A DNA stretch of 64,000 nucleotides, taken from the NCBI GenBank assembly GCA_963922205.1, contig CAWUHX010000069.1, positions 992,001 to 1,056,000 of the forward strand, given 5' to 3'. A model generated the notes under the pieces. That model had not been told where the DNA came from and searched no databases. It was given only the letters and a program-made list of their open reading frames with translations. The position numbers and the translations under genes were made by a program. Shown here piece by piece: positions 23,195 to 34,419 of the stretch. This stretch comes from Romanomermis culicivorax (Eukaryota > Nematoda > Enoplea > Mermithida > Mermithidae). Numbering within the stretch: position 1 is the stretch's first letter; each line of letters begins with the position of its first letter.

Positions 23195-23455
23195 CACGGT
23201 CTGTTTTTCGTAAAGTGCTTCCAAGTAATGAATCTGGAAATCAAGTACTATTTTATATTGTCAGTATTTTCTTCCAAGCCGTACGTCGTATAGAGCTAAA
23301 AATATATGACAACACTCAACTAGCACTCAGAAAATTTTTTTGAGTGAGAAATTCTACAGTAAGAAGTTCATACGGGATTTTCAATTCATCTCACATTTGT
23401 GTTATTTTCCATTTTATAAGAGCACCTTATAAAAAACAGACTATAGTTTACTTTT
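23195..23455. mobile_element. About 260-bp MITE, copy 3
   Basis: Left end GGTCTGTTTTTCGTAAAGTG with GCTTCCAAGTAATGAA; right end CCTTATAAAAAACAGACTAT. The interior resembles copies 1, 2 and 4. A partial related piece (GGAAAGCAAGTACTATTTCA) lies at about 22795-22815. Non-coding. Confidence 0.7.
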
Positions 23456-24890
23456 CTAGGTAAGAAAAGATGATTTTTTGAGAAAAATTTATGCCAACAC
23501 GTCATATACTTGCAAAGCAACAGGAAACGCACTCTCCTACCAATTTAGCGCTACACCAAAAAAACACGAAAGAATCCGTACCATACAATACTCAAAACAA
23601 AAAAATATTTATTTTAGGATTTCTCATGACAAAATCGTATTATTTTTGGCATTTCAATACAAAGCCAGCTACACAAAGCATTGGCCAACACAGATGAAAT
23701 GTTTTGAAACAGGCTATCTCTGAATGAGCAAGCAAAGTTTCAGTCGAATAGTGGTCTAGTCAAATCCAATTCTTGGACGAACTTTATTGCTATTGTTGAT
23801 TTGCCTGATGTTGAGCCAGAATCGGATGAAAAACGAAATCGCTTGATTACGTCTCAAACTATACATATTTTTGGGGATCTTTTACCGACTCTTGGCCAAT
23901 ATCATAAAACTTCAAGGTGTGTGGTTCTTAAGCTCATATCGACATATCCGTCGGTCCCATGGTCATTCAGTAAGCATGATAGGATTTGCATCTTCCGAAA
24001 AAACGAAAAAGGGCTTCAAACACTTCACAAAAGTCTATACCATCGACAGTTCATGTTGTGAAGATTAGAGTGGTGCGACAGACTACTTCTTGCGGTTTCT
24101 CCTCAGAAGTTCAACCCTAACTATGATAAACATTAATCATACCAAAAAATCAAGTATATTGTGTAGTTTCCACAAATCTAACAAAGTCATTTTTGAGCAC
24201 TTCATGCCCATAGTTCTTTTAAGAGCAGCATCTGTGATTATAGCATGTACATGATGAGAGTAACATTGTAGGTGTGGTAAAATATATGCATGCGGAACCG
24301 GTAAGTATTGTCACAATAAGTGAATTTGTAAATTATGTAAATTAAGTTAAGCTTAAGTTTCTGGCTAAAAAAACTGTATAATTTTGTCCAAATTAGTTTC
24401 ATGTAGTAATTTTACAGTAATCCATTTTTAAGTTGTTTTTTCCATTTGTACCATTAGGAAAAATGTAGGTTAAGTAGCCTATTGTTTTGTACATTTTTAC
24501 GTTAATTTGCCAAAACCATTAATGCATTTTCGTTCTATTATTTACTCGGAAATCGTAAAATACGTATGGAAAGTATTACAGTAGGAAAATAAGAGCCAAA
24601 AAAAACAGAGAACTACTAATCCCTTTTTTTCCACTTACCAACTCCCACCCTATGGGTGGACAACTTCAAGGAACCCGTCGTAAGCAAGTTCAACCAATCA
24701 GTTTCAAACGATTTCTTCCCATTCCCAATAAACAATTCTAGCGAATGAGATTCCCCTCACCAAAACCCCATCTCTTTTTCCGGATCAACAGAAAAGAACG
24801 GAAAACAAGGAGTCAGTTCTTTAGATTTTTGCAAATCGGCAGCGTCTCAGTTTACCGACTACATGTGTTCCCCTATTTCTTTGTGTATTT
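23456..24890. other. Gene-free stretch
   Basis: Only short frames without recognisable domains. Several frames at 23750-24110 look like a strongly decayed coding sequence (many stops), but I cannot name it. Confidence 0.4.
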
Positions 24891-25057
24891 CTTGGACGAC
24901 GTTCATCCGTCCAGTTGCTTGTATTTGCTTGGACGACGCTCATCCGTCCGGTTTGTTTTTTATTGTTGAGGACGACGTTCATCCGTCCAGTTGAGTGTGT
25001 TTAGGCCGACGTTAATCCGCCACTATTTTATCTTCGGGACAACGCCTATCCCTCCAT
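24891..25057. repeat. Hairpin minisatellite (GGACGACGTTCATCCGTCC)
   Basis: Five spaced copies of a word close to GGACGACGTTCATCCGTCC start near 24894, 24930, 24970, 25003 and 25036. Each has self-complementary ends (GGACG...CGTCC). Spacers of 12-20 bp are T-rich. A downstream AATAAA (about 25207-25212) suggests the array could lie in the transcribed end or LTR of a retroelement, but I could not define LTR ends. Confidence 0.65.
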
Positions 25058-25229
25058 AGAATCTCACCTCCCCCCATATTTAGTAGTTTCTCAGCTTCCT
25101 TTTCACTCAGTTGCTCTTATTCTCCTGCTCATCCCTTTTTCGTAATTTTTATCGTGTCCCCTGCCTTATCCACATTGTAATTTAGCCTTTTGATATTAAG
25201 TTTTAATAAACGAATATTTTAGAAGGCGT

Positions 25230-26370
25230 TTACATAATCAGAGAATTGAGATACGTAACAGTATTAAGTTCGACGTTTTATGGCTATTTATTAAATTGGT
25301 TGCTAAATTTCTACTAATAAAACATCTGGAAATACACAAGGCATGTTTAGACTCACATTGACATCAAAAACTATCAGGCCACCTTTTAGAATTGGAAAAA
25401 AACAAACATTATAAGACAGCTTTACTGTTCAAACAATGGATAATAGCACACACATTTTTGGAAAATAATTTATCAACGTTATTGAATCATAAATATGCAA
25501 TAAATTCGAAAAAATGAATAAAATTATTAACTTCGTGATCATAGTATGATTTTTTTAACATTTAAGGATAGTGCATCTTCAACATTGTCAAACATGCTCG
25601 ACAGATCGTGCACAGATATTACTAAAGTTTGATAATTATATCCTTCAAACAGTTTATTATGATGGCTAGTAACAAAAAGTGCCATGCTAATTATTTTTTG
25701 TGTGGCACACACTACTATTAAATAATCCTATACTAAAACATAGTATGCATGGACTCTGAAGAAACAGCCCAGGTCATCCTCTCAACTGCATTAGAGCTGG
25801 GCCATAATTATCCTACAATAAATATGACATCAAATTACAGAAAGTCAAGATTATTGTGTGAAAATATCAAATCATCAACTTTTTTAGGACTGATTTTTGC
25901 CATAATTCTGTGAAAATAGGTCTTGTCATGCTGATACTACATTTAGCAGCATTTGAAAATGGAATCACAGGATTTTACATGCTAAGACAGTTCCAAAAAA
26001 ATCTTGCCACATTTTCAAAAAATTTTCATGATTAAAACATAGACAGCACATAAAAATAACAAGAGTTCATAGTTGATACTTGCCTGATTTTTATACTGAC
26101 TAAAAATCTTGAATTTTTTTATGGCTCATGATCCATTTTAACAAAGTTAACGCTTGGATTCAAAATTAATGATGTTCTAATTCGAGATAAAAAGTCCATG
26201 ACCAAATTTTCTCCCAGCCTTGCTCTGTTTGATACAATGCATGAACTTAGCTCCAAAAAATTGAAAAAAAATTTCACAAAATTGAAAACTTAGCTCCAAA
26301 AATTGATAGAAAGTTCAAAGTACAGTAAAAAACATTTTGATTTGTGACTCCTGAACCTTACCATTTTTGG
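25230..26370. other. Gene-free AT-rich stretch
   Basis: No recognisable protein, RNA or transposon end seen. Two near-identical words (TTAGCTCCAAAAA...TTGA) occur at about 26249 and 26290. Confidence 0.4.
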
Positions 26371-26374
26371 TTCT

Positions 26375-27333
26375 TTATGTAAGTGCTGTAGAACTGAATG
26401 GAAATACTTTTACATTCCTTTTTGTAAGTGACTCAACATAACTTCTGGCCCATTTCTGTTGCATTATAGTGAAAGCTGGCTCCAACATGATTTCTAGAGA
26501 ATTAGTAAGTGGGATGTATAATGTTATCCTATCTAAGGTAAATAATCTGGAAAATATATGTAAAAAAATCTGGAAAATATTCAAAAATAAAATAAAAACT
26601 GTATATAACTTGCACGAAAACTGACACTGTAGTACTCAATAGGCAAAAAGATATAATGATGCGCAATAGGATGCCTAAATTTTTAGCCTGATTAAATTGG
26701 CTCGAATTCTGGGGAAAAGCTTCGATCTTACATTTCAACATTTGTATGCTAATCAAGTATCAATGAAGCACCGAATAGTACAACCTTCAAAGCCATCATG
26801 CTCATAGCATAAGACACAGCCATTGCTGAGTCTCCAATCAAGCATGAAATTTCTTTGCGCAAATCGAGCCCCAAGTAAGCAAAACAAGTTTCAATAATTC
26901 CGATAAAGACCAAAAAACATGATACAATGACTCCTTGTTTGACTGTATATTAGTTGAATTTGAATGGTATGGCCACTGCCAATAAGCGTTCTAATGAAAT
27001 AACAAAGACGAAGATTGAATAGAGACGAATGTAGGTTTGACTGACTATATCTACGAACAGTCGGCATTTATATAGAGGTACAAATGACCATGTAGTATTG
27101 AAGCGTAAAAATATATAGACTGATGTACGCAGTACAGCACCAAATGACGATAGCAGGTTATTTAAAGCATAAGCTGTGTATATTGTGAAGAAATGACTTC
27201 TCATAGAATGGTTTGCGATCAATGCTCCAATAATTAGTATATTGATTAGAAAGCCAACAACTCCCACAATGACAGTGGTCGATAAAACGGTAATTCTTTC
27301 AGACTCACTGACTGCAATTGGTGTCATTATCAA
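26375..27333 (-). pseudogene. Rhodopsin-like (class A) GPCR pseudogene, TM1-TM7
   Basis: Reading the minus strand from 27333, TM1 contains GFLINILIIG, TM2 YALNNLLSS, TM3 begins after YKCRLF and ends SLERLLAV (E-R in the place of D/E-R-Y). An in-frame TAA at 26950-26952 interrupts the second intracellular loop. The same frame continues with TM4 (CFLVFIGIIETC), extracellular loop 2 with a Cys (EISCLIGD) and TM5. A frameshift near 26750 leads to a basic loop and TM6 (IIISFCLLSTTVSVF). A second frameshift near 26560 leads to TM7 (LYIPLTNSLEIMLEP, an NPxxY-like position) and a short tail ending in TAA. Order and spacing match a single-exon receptor of about 315 residues. One nonsense and two frameshifts argue for a dead gene. 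The ligand class cannot be assigned. Confidence 0.78.
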
Positions 27334-27339
27334 TAAATA

Positions 27340-30300
27340 ACATATTATTTAAACCTAAAAGATGAGTAATAATAAACAGCATAGAGAATCTTTAAATGAG
27401 AATATGATTTTATAACAATTTTGTACAAATATGAAGTGTAATGTGTCTATTGTGCATGAAAGGATTCTGAAATAGAGAACTAAAACTATTGTGGAAGTGC
27501 AATTGATTAATACAAAATTTTCTACAAATGATGACAATTCATGATTTGTTCTTGATCAATGTGCACACAATGTCTAGAAAGCAATCCTGCTGAGTGGTGC
27601 TTCATACCTGTCAGTTTTTGATGTAGGATTGATGCTGAGAGTCTGGTTAATGGGAAAAGAGCCTATCCGCGCTATTGTACTCATACTTTCCCAGAATACG
27701 TATGCATGGTATAATGTCACAGATCCCAATTTGATAATTAGCAAATGGTTTGATACCTATGGACAATACGTTAAGAAAATTTTCACCAAGATAGTAGAAT
27801 GAATCCTCACATTGTCAAGTGGGGTACCCTTCCATTAGTGACATACGTTTATACAACCAATCGCAGTCAAAAATTACAGCTTTTTTAGTCTATACTTTCT
27901 TCAAACACAATTTTTCAGAAGGATTAGAAAGCGGGCTCTACACGTGTGGCATACGTTTGATTTCATGAATAAACATCAATATGAAATTTCTCGACAACAT
28001 TAGGTCTGCTACTGACATATATTGTAACATAGATGAAGAGATTGCTCTTGTGGGTTCTACAGCAAAGATTTAAGATACTGAGCAAATCACCATTAAAAAA
28101 ATTCCTCATCTATAAGTGGCAACTTATCCTTGAATTGTAGGGTCCAAAACTGTGACCGATACCTGGGGGCTACTTATATATGAAACAATCCTTCAATCAG
28201 ATCATCTTTGCTCAGATCAATAACAAAAAAAACAAATACATCAACAATGTACAAAATTAACACATTTAAAGCATTTAAGAATTTAGATTTGATTGGTGCA
28301 ATTTTCTAGAATTAACTTACAGTATTTGATGCAATTTATAGAGGAGGGGGACTTATAGATGACTCCTACAAATTTCAGATGCGACTCATACTTGAGGGCA
28401 AATTCTTGAAGAGGATTTATGCTAGTAAAAAGGTGATGATAGAATGCTGCAAAGTTACACTGGTAAGGAATCTATGCTGATGCATCAAGCAAAAAACACG
28501 AACAAGTAAAAGAATGAAATAAAATTTGTATAATGAAATTATACCTTAAAATCTTGATGAATTTCCCTCACATTCTTCTTTGCTTCTTTGATCACAAGTC
28601 TCAGAAAATATTTAATATTCAGTCCATCGTTCTAATCAAAAATTCGTGTAGCAATCTTATCAATATTCATTTTCATTTTGTAACTTTCAAGCAATCAATA
28701 ATGCTTAGTATTCCAGATTTTCTAGCAACTAATTTGAAATTTATATTTTATGTTACTGAACAAGGAAAACTTGTGATGCTTGCAACAACTGCAAGTATAG
28801 TGATTGCAGTTTTTTTATACTTTGGTAATTGCATTTTTTTGTAGTTTGCAGTATAATAGTTTGGTGAGATACGATTCAAATGAAAAATACTAGTTACGAC
28901 CATGGTATTGATTCAGAAGCAATAAAATATTGGTTAGATGCAGGTAGTGTAGATATGATCCTGGAAAAAAGATAAAGATTTAGATACTATCATTATCAGT
29001 ATCTAGGAAAGACATATATTTAGATTTAGATATTAGTATCTATATCTTTGAAAATATTCTATTAAATACTAATTTGAGATATTGACAGTTGATAAACAAA
29101 TTTTCTCTTACCTACGATGAGCCATAGTAGTTTGATAGAAACGTAACATTTTTTAAAGTCAACAACCATAAGAACAATCACACAATGGTATATCAAAAGT
29201 CAAAATGCAACCTAAGCATTCATAAAGATTTGATTCATCTGGAACATTAATTCGAGCTCGACTTTATCATCATGCAAATGGATGCTCTTGCTATCCAGAA
29301 TATAACTTGCCCAACTGAAAACATGTTCAGAAAGGACTGTCATGTAGAGTGACTCAAGTGATGCAATGTGAGACATAATTGTTTACATCATGTAGTTTAA
29401 TCATATCACATTTCTTGTAACTCTTTGCCAGAAAACCTGAGCTAGTCTGACTATGATGTAGCTACAATAACTTCTCAAGGATGCAAGAACACATTGCATC
29501 GAAAAATAAGATGAAAATATAAACATAATTACAAGCCCAATAAATGTCTCACAATCTAGATATCTGACCATAATTGAATTCTATTCCTAACTTGAAACAG
29601 ATCCTGAACCCATTAAACAATAATAATTATTATCAACAAGATAAATAAATCTCTCAAAATTAGCCCAAATAGATGGAAAAACCGAATGCTTTTCTGAATT
29701 CTATTATCAACAGGATGATTGAATATCCTAAAATGAACTTTAAATAGCAATGAAAAACCAATTACATAAAAGAGCTTGTTGAACCTTTATGCCCCTTTTT
29801 ATGGTCTTGTTCTGTATTACAATGTTAACATTATTTTGTTTTGATCATGTATCTGCTGTCATATCACAACATTAGCATTATCATGATTAAAGTAGTTCAT
29901 ATTGCCGACAGTAGTAAATCTACCTGTCAATTTTTTAACTGAATCTTCAACCCACAACATTAATAGTGACACAACCACACAAATAAGGGTAACCAGTCCC
30001 TTTGTGTGATATAATCAGAATAGAAGATTTTCCCTTGTTTTCTTCTTAGAATTCATTCTATCCACACAGCCCCGGGTAGTGACAGGGCCAATGTTGCCGG
30101 AATCATGAGAATGCTGATGGTCATGTCATATATCAGAAGAGAATTGGTTTACAGTTTTTGGCAACTGTACGTACACTTATTGTTCAATTTTTGATAGTTT
30201 TCATTGTCTAAAACATATTATCCCATGTTTTAATTGGTAATCTTCAATATTTTATCATGAAATTTAATGAAGATCCACATTTTTTCCCTAAAACATTTTT

Positions 30301-30469
30301 TTTCAAATTTTTTGAAGTGATAGTTCTTTTCTTAACATCAAATGGTTTTAATAGCTTCAGTTTTCCATTTTTTCTTAAAAACTCATTAAATCTAGCCACA
30401 AAGGTATTAAACTGACCCTAATTGAACAAATAATGGAGCTTTTAATCTTTTTTCTTGTAAAAGTGAGCT
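27340..30469. other. Gene-free stretch with weak repeats
   Basis: No confident gene. 28975-29060 is an AGATATTTAGATTTAGATAT-like simple sequence, with related ATACTAATATTAGGATCC-like sequence at about 34790-34920. Positions 30215-30300 contain a reverse-oriented fragment of the 1.2-9.7 kb repeat (AATCTTCAATATTTTATCAT). Confidence 0.4.
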
Positions 30470-31033
30470 AATATACCAGGGATCACGTCAATTTAGCCTA
30501 TGACAATTTGGCATACGACAATTTGGTGTATGCCAATTTGGCGTATATGACACTTTGGCATATTGCTGTATTATCCAACCGAGTTGCATATAATGACACA
30601 AAACCTTATTTTTTTATGCCTGTATTGGAATGTCCAGGTCAAGATGTGAGTGTGAAAATGATTAAATGCTGTCATCTGTCTGCCTAGGACACTGTTGAAA
30701 CAGCGGCCGGCCAAAAGTAATAAAATTTTATGACCTTGTTTATGAGAATATTATAAAAAGATGATGGTAGAGAAAGAAAAAATAATCAGACACCCAAAGG
30801 TAACTGGTCATTGCAAGTATGGTGCACGAGCGCTACCTAGTGCACGAGTGCTACCTAGTACACGAGCGCTACCTAGTGCATGAGCGCTACCATAGTCACA
30901 AGCGCTACCAAATTGGAAAAAAAACATCCTATATAGTTTGTGTGTTGAAAAAAAAATTTTCGCACTCGTTTTGCGTCCCCATTTGTTAGGAAAATAGGGA
31001 CGATTATGAATCAATTTTTTTTCATACTATATC

Positions 31034-33102
31034 TTACAAGTTATCATCGTGAAAAACAACATGCGATTTTTTACCCACTAAATGACACATATAACGCAAA
31101 AAATGATGGATTTCGCGAATCAAAAAATTTAGAACATCAATTGGTAAAGCATTGACATCAAAATTGTTGACCTGCCAAAGATTACCCGTAATTTGAATAA
31201 AATTCAAGCGTGCATTGTGAATACGATTATCTAAATTGACATAAACTTCATCTCTAGGTTTAGGGGCATAAATACCGCGTCTTAAATTTCTGACACGAAT
31301 TTGATCACGATTATGCATTGGCTGTAGCAGGTGCAAAAAATTCCTCACAGCTAAATGCATATCCCGAACTTCAGTGAGATTGAGCCGGTTGTGGTAACCT
31401 TCTGCATGGTTTGTTGTGCGGGGACCAGGGTTATCCCACTTGCACCACATGGACAAAGGAAAGAGACCAGTTACCCATGTCTGTCGAAAGTAATTGCAGA
31501 AGGCTTCCAATTTTCGATTTTGTACTTGATCACCAGTATCTGGCGGATTGCTCAAAATCATTTCAAACGAACATTGAATAAGGCAGGCTGGTAACATTGC
31601 CAAAGCTTTGAGGCAGCTGATCCATTCTCCAACGAGTCCTTCATCATTCCAATAATCGCGTAAGCCAAGCTGTTGAATTTTTCGGTTCAAGGCCTGGGAA
31701 AAATGAAAATTGCAACCTTTGATGCTAACTTCGGGAAAAACCTGTTGAATCGCATTGTAGGCCGCCATTTCAAAGTCTGTGTGAATGAATCTTATTGCCC
31801 CAATGCCTAGAAAATAATTTAAATTCAATTGAATTGAAGTTATAGTTTCAAATGTAATTCACAACTAATGTATTACCATTATGGTTTTCCATCAATTTAT
31901 TTCGTATTTGAGTCAACAAAAAGACGTAGGAATCTGCTGTTTTTCAGCACACTAGTGCATGGCAAACCAGTATGGCTTCAAACTGGAATGCTCCCCAGCC
32001 ATGGATTGTGTAAAGTTGAGTATATCCATCTGGACTAACTTTGAATGTCCCATCCATGATCAAGTGGCCAGAGTCAAAAATCACACTAGCATCTTGATCT
32101 GACATGAATGCAATGACCCTTTCATCTTGGCTGGTACATAATAGCCACCGTTCACGAAAAAATGGCGATTCTTCTGCAGCAAATCGACCACGTTCAGTCA
32201 CCTACAAAAATTGGGTATTTATTTTCTGCTTTTCTTGAAATGTTTGTAAATATCAAGAATGGAAGGCAGGTTCTATTTCATATTTTTACAATTTTTTCTA
32301 TATCATATGTGACTCAGAATTTGACACACTACTCAACTAAGCTCTACTATTTTCTGAGTAAAAATTCCGACAAAAAAGCTTTGTGTAAACTACTTTGAGG
32401 GTGGTACGTATTATTTCATTTTTCAATTTACAAATGTTTGATAAAAGATCAGTTTGCCTAATCACGATGTCTGATTGTTGCAATGGTTTTTGACTTTTTT
32501 AATTGTGTGAAACTAAAAATTCTTTTTACTTGATATTCCCAGGGTAGATTATAGACGTCTTCTACTGGTAAACGTCCTTTCCTTGACCATCTACGTAATC
32601 CGAATTTCATGGATTTATAGTCTTGCAAGTTTTCTTCCACTTGCTCAGCTTGTTCAACATCTGGAAACCGCTTTGCCACCTCTGAATTCATGCTTGTATG
32701 TGCTTCTAGCAGTCGTTTCATACCAATTTTGCAATGTTCTCGTGCTTCACGATTAAGATTCTGGGCGTTGATAAGACCAAAGCTCTTCCCTACAATTGGA
32801 GCAGTCGTAATTTGAATGCAAGATTGAAGTGTTGCAGACGTCAGAATTTCAATATATGTATGCTTTATTCATTCACCAAAATCACAGAACTTACCTGTAC
32901 AAAACGTATGATGACCTACGTCTGGATTTTTGGTTATTCGGTTATTGTGGATCGTAATTTGACAACTTTTTTCATTCTGATTTTGCTCGCCATTTTTCAA
33001 AAGTCGTTCACATTCTAAACAGATCCAATATTCTGTAACTTGGCCATTCCGAAGGATCTTCGTCGTTTTTTTCGAAATTCGTAAATTCTTCCTGGATTCG
33101 TG
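31034..33102 (-). pseudogene. MULE transposase (FLYWCH-like zinc finger + DDE domain), one nonsense codon
   Basis: Minus-strand exons: up to 33102-32895 (5' end unresolved), 32789-32530, 32201-31877, 31806-31034. Phases 1, 0 and 1 all match, with introns of 105, 328 and 70 bp. Exon 1 has a YWICLEC...HH-type zinc-finger segment. Exon 2 is a charged linker containing NLQDYKSMKFGLRRW. Exon 3 contains MDGTFKV and YTQLYTIHGW, giving the first catalytic Asp. Exon 4 contains HTDFE (second Asp), GCNFHFSQ (C-x2-H) and NHAEGYHN (catalytic Glu), the standard MULE order. About 520 residues, close to normal. The only break seen is an in-frame TGA at 31944-31946, after CHALVC and before KTADSYVFLL. No start ATG was found in exon 1, so a further 5' exon or loss of the start is possible. 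Confidence 0.85.
32202..32529 (-). mobile_element. MITE-like sequence forming most of transposase intron 2
   Basis: The intron is 328 bp. About 32224-32452 has the ends of the MITE family seen elsewhere in this window: CTTTTCTTGAAATGTTTGTAA on one side and TTTACAAATGTTTGATAAAA on the other, with a TTCTGAGTAAAAATTCC interior word. The splice sites lie outside the MITE-like part. This is a diverged copy. Confidence 0.55.
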
Positions 33103-33540
33103 TTAGAGTTGCATTGAACTATCGATTTTTTAAATTTAATACTTAAGACAGGATTGCATTCACCAAAGTCCATTGTGTATGATGCGAGTAAAGGAATACT
33201 GTCTGGTGTGTTGTTTTTTCTGATTCCTAGACTTCTGTCTCTAATTTGATGATTTTATTACTATCGCCATCTTCATTAGGTCATTGTCCAGAGTTTTTTT
33301 GCATACAACCTTGTTTTATACTGGAATACCATGTCAAAGTGTGCCGCATTTTGTTATTGTAACAGGGTGGTCGTATTGATGACCATTTCTGTGAATTTTA
33401 TGTTTTTGTCGGATTTTTTTGTTGGACACAACCATTTCGTTTTTGGACCACAAAGTATTTTCACCGTCCCTCATTGTTTTATAAACACGATGCATGATAA
33501 AACCACAGTAACTTCAGCACAAAGTGTATAGGATATTTTT
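33103..33540. other. 5' region of inner MULE transposase
   Basis: No complete coding exon was resolved. A minus-strand ATG near 33181 opens a frame that runs into exon 1 in the wrong phase, so either a small intron or decay lies here. The stretch probably holds the promoter of the transposase, between its first exon and the right terminal array. Confidence 0.4.
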
Positions 33541-33723
33541 TCAATTTTATAGCGCTTGTGACTATGGTAGCGCTCGTGCACTAGGTAGCGCTCGTGCACT
33601 AGGTAGCACTCATGCACTAGGTAGCGCTCGTGCAATAGGTAGCGCTCGTGCACTAGGTAGCGCTTCTGCATCCCAATCGGTCATTGCATAGTTCTATGAT
33701 CTGTTGGCGATTGCTGGTTTAAA

Positions 33724-34137
33724 ATGTCGCGCTTCTTGCTTACTGAGAAAGGACGGAAAAAATTAATTTTTGACGGTTATGGTTATATTCAAGATTACAG
33801 CACTTATGAGAAAACTTATTGGCGATGTGAATTTAAAAATACCTGCAAAGGCCGAGCTCATATAGAATTTAACGCTATTGATGGAGCTCAAGTTGAAATT
33901 CGGTGTGCGCATTCACATCCTCCAGATGCCACCAAGGAAGAAGTTACAAATGCTAGTAATAAAATACGATCAGATGCTATAAATACAGTGGAATCCACTC
34001 ATACTGTTGTTTCAACGGCTATCAATCAAGTTTCACCAGCTTGTACGCCCAAATTGCCAAAAACAGCTAATTTAAAGAGGACGGTTTTAAGGAAACGACA
34101 ATTCAAATTTAATTTGCATAAATATCAAGAAACTTGA
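33724..34137 (+). CDS. FLYWCH-domain protein of the outer MULE
   Basis: A 137-residue open frame starts at an ATG 35 bp after the inner element's duplication. The FLYWCH zinc-finger signature is complete: aromatic F-x-GY-x-Y near 16-21, YW at 32-33, Cys35 and Cys41, then His63 and His65 (CAHSHPPDA). The region after it (residues about 70-137, KLPKTANLKRTVLRKRQ) is the linker that in full MULE transposases leads to the DDE domain, but the frame stops here and no DDE domain follows. FLYWCH fingers bind DNA, so this could recognise MULE ends, acting as a helper or repressor. That is inference. It is unbroken and on the opposite strand to the nested transposase. Confidence 0.75.
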   Translation: MSRFLLTEKGRKKLIFDGYGYIQDYSTYEKTYWRCEFKNTCKGRAHIEFNAIDGAQVEIRCAHSHPPDATKEEVTNASNKIRSDAINTVESTHTVVSTAINQVSPACTPKLPKTANLKRTVLRKRQFKFNLHKYQET

Positions 34138-34419
34138 AGCTGTTGTTTCTTCTACCACCTACAAAATAACTTTATAACATTTCAAATTTTTAAATTCGAC
34201 TACTAATTTTTTTAAAATCTAATGTTTTATTTGAAACCGAATTTTCACATTTCAATTTTTCACTTAGCCAAACGCGAGACGACTATGTACATACACTAAA
34301 TTGACACATTACGCCAAATTGACATATACGCCAAATTGACTTACACGCCAAATTGACATAGGCCAAATTGTCTTCGCCAAATTGTCATATGCCAAATTGA
34401 CGTAGACCCAATATACCAA

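Larger units (their letters stand above)
30816..33678 (-). mobile_element. Inner MULE transposon nested in the outer one
   Basis: Flanked by GGTCATTGCA (30806-30815 and 33679-33688), a 10-bp duplication. Ends carry opposing tandem arrays of a 15-16-bp unit (GTGCACGAGCGCTACCTA): left array 30821-30910, right array about 33549-33665 in inverse orientation. It contains a spliced, nearly intact MULE transposase on the minus strand. It inserted 35 bp upstream of the start codon of the outer FLYWCH gene. Confidence 0.88.
30479..34409 (+). mobile_element. Outer MULE (Mutator-like) transposon, carrying a nested MULE
   Basis: Flanked by AATATACCA (30470-30478 and 34410-34418). Ends: GGGATCACGTCAATTTAGCC on the left and, inverted, GGGTCTACGTCAATTTGGC on the right, followed on both sides by tandem degenerate units of about 16 bp around GACAATTTGGC(A)TA (30483-30560; 34300-34404). 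A GGG start, a 9-bp duplication and tandemly repeated terminal sequence are MULE traits. Without the nested element it would be about 1.06 kb, and its only gene is the FLYWCH frame at 33724-34137, so it is probably non-autonomous. Confidence 0.88.

Noticed and set aside
23750..24110. Decayed retroelement coding sequence
   Set aside because: Frames are interrupted too often and I recognise no motif, so no family can be supported.
24560..25240. A solo LTR ending near 25,250 with AATAAA
   Set aside because: The polyadenylation word and T-rich structure are suggestive, but I could not find matching TG...CA ends with a 4-6 bp duplication.
33471..33671. A minus-strand protein with ERYLVHERYLVHE repeats
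   Set aside because: It is the translation of the terminal tandem array of the inner MULE, not a protein gene.
30479..34409. A single MULE with divergent transposase and FLYWCH genes, or an inversion between inner arrays
   Set aside because: Two different exact duplications (AATATACCA outside, GGTCATTGCA inside) and two unrelated end types show two separate insertions. The minus-strand transposase also has its own zinc-finger exon, so the plus-strand FLYWCH is not its displaced N-terminus.
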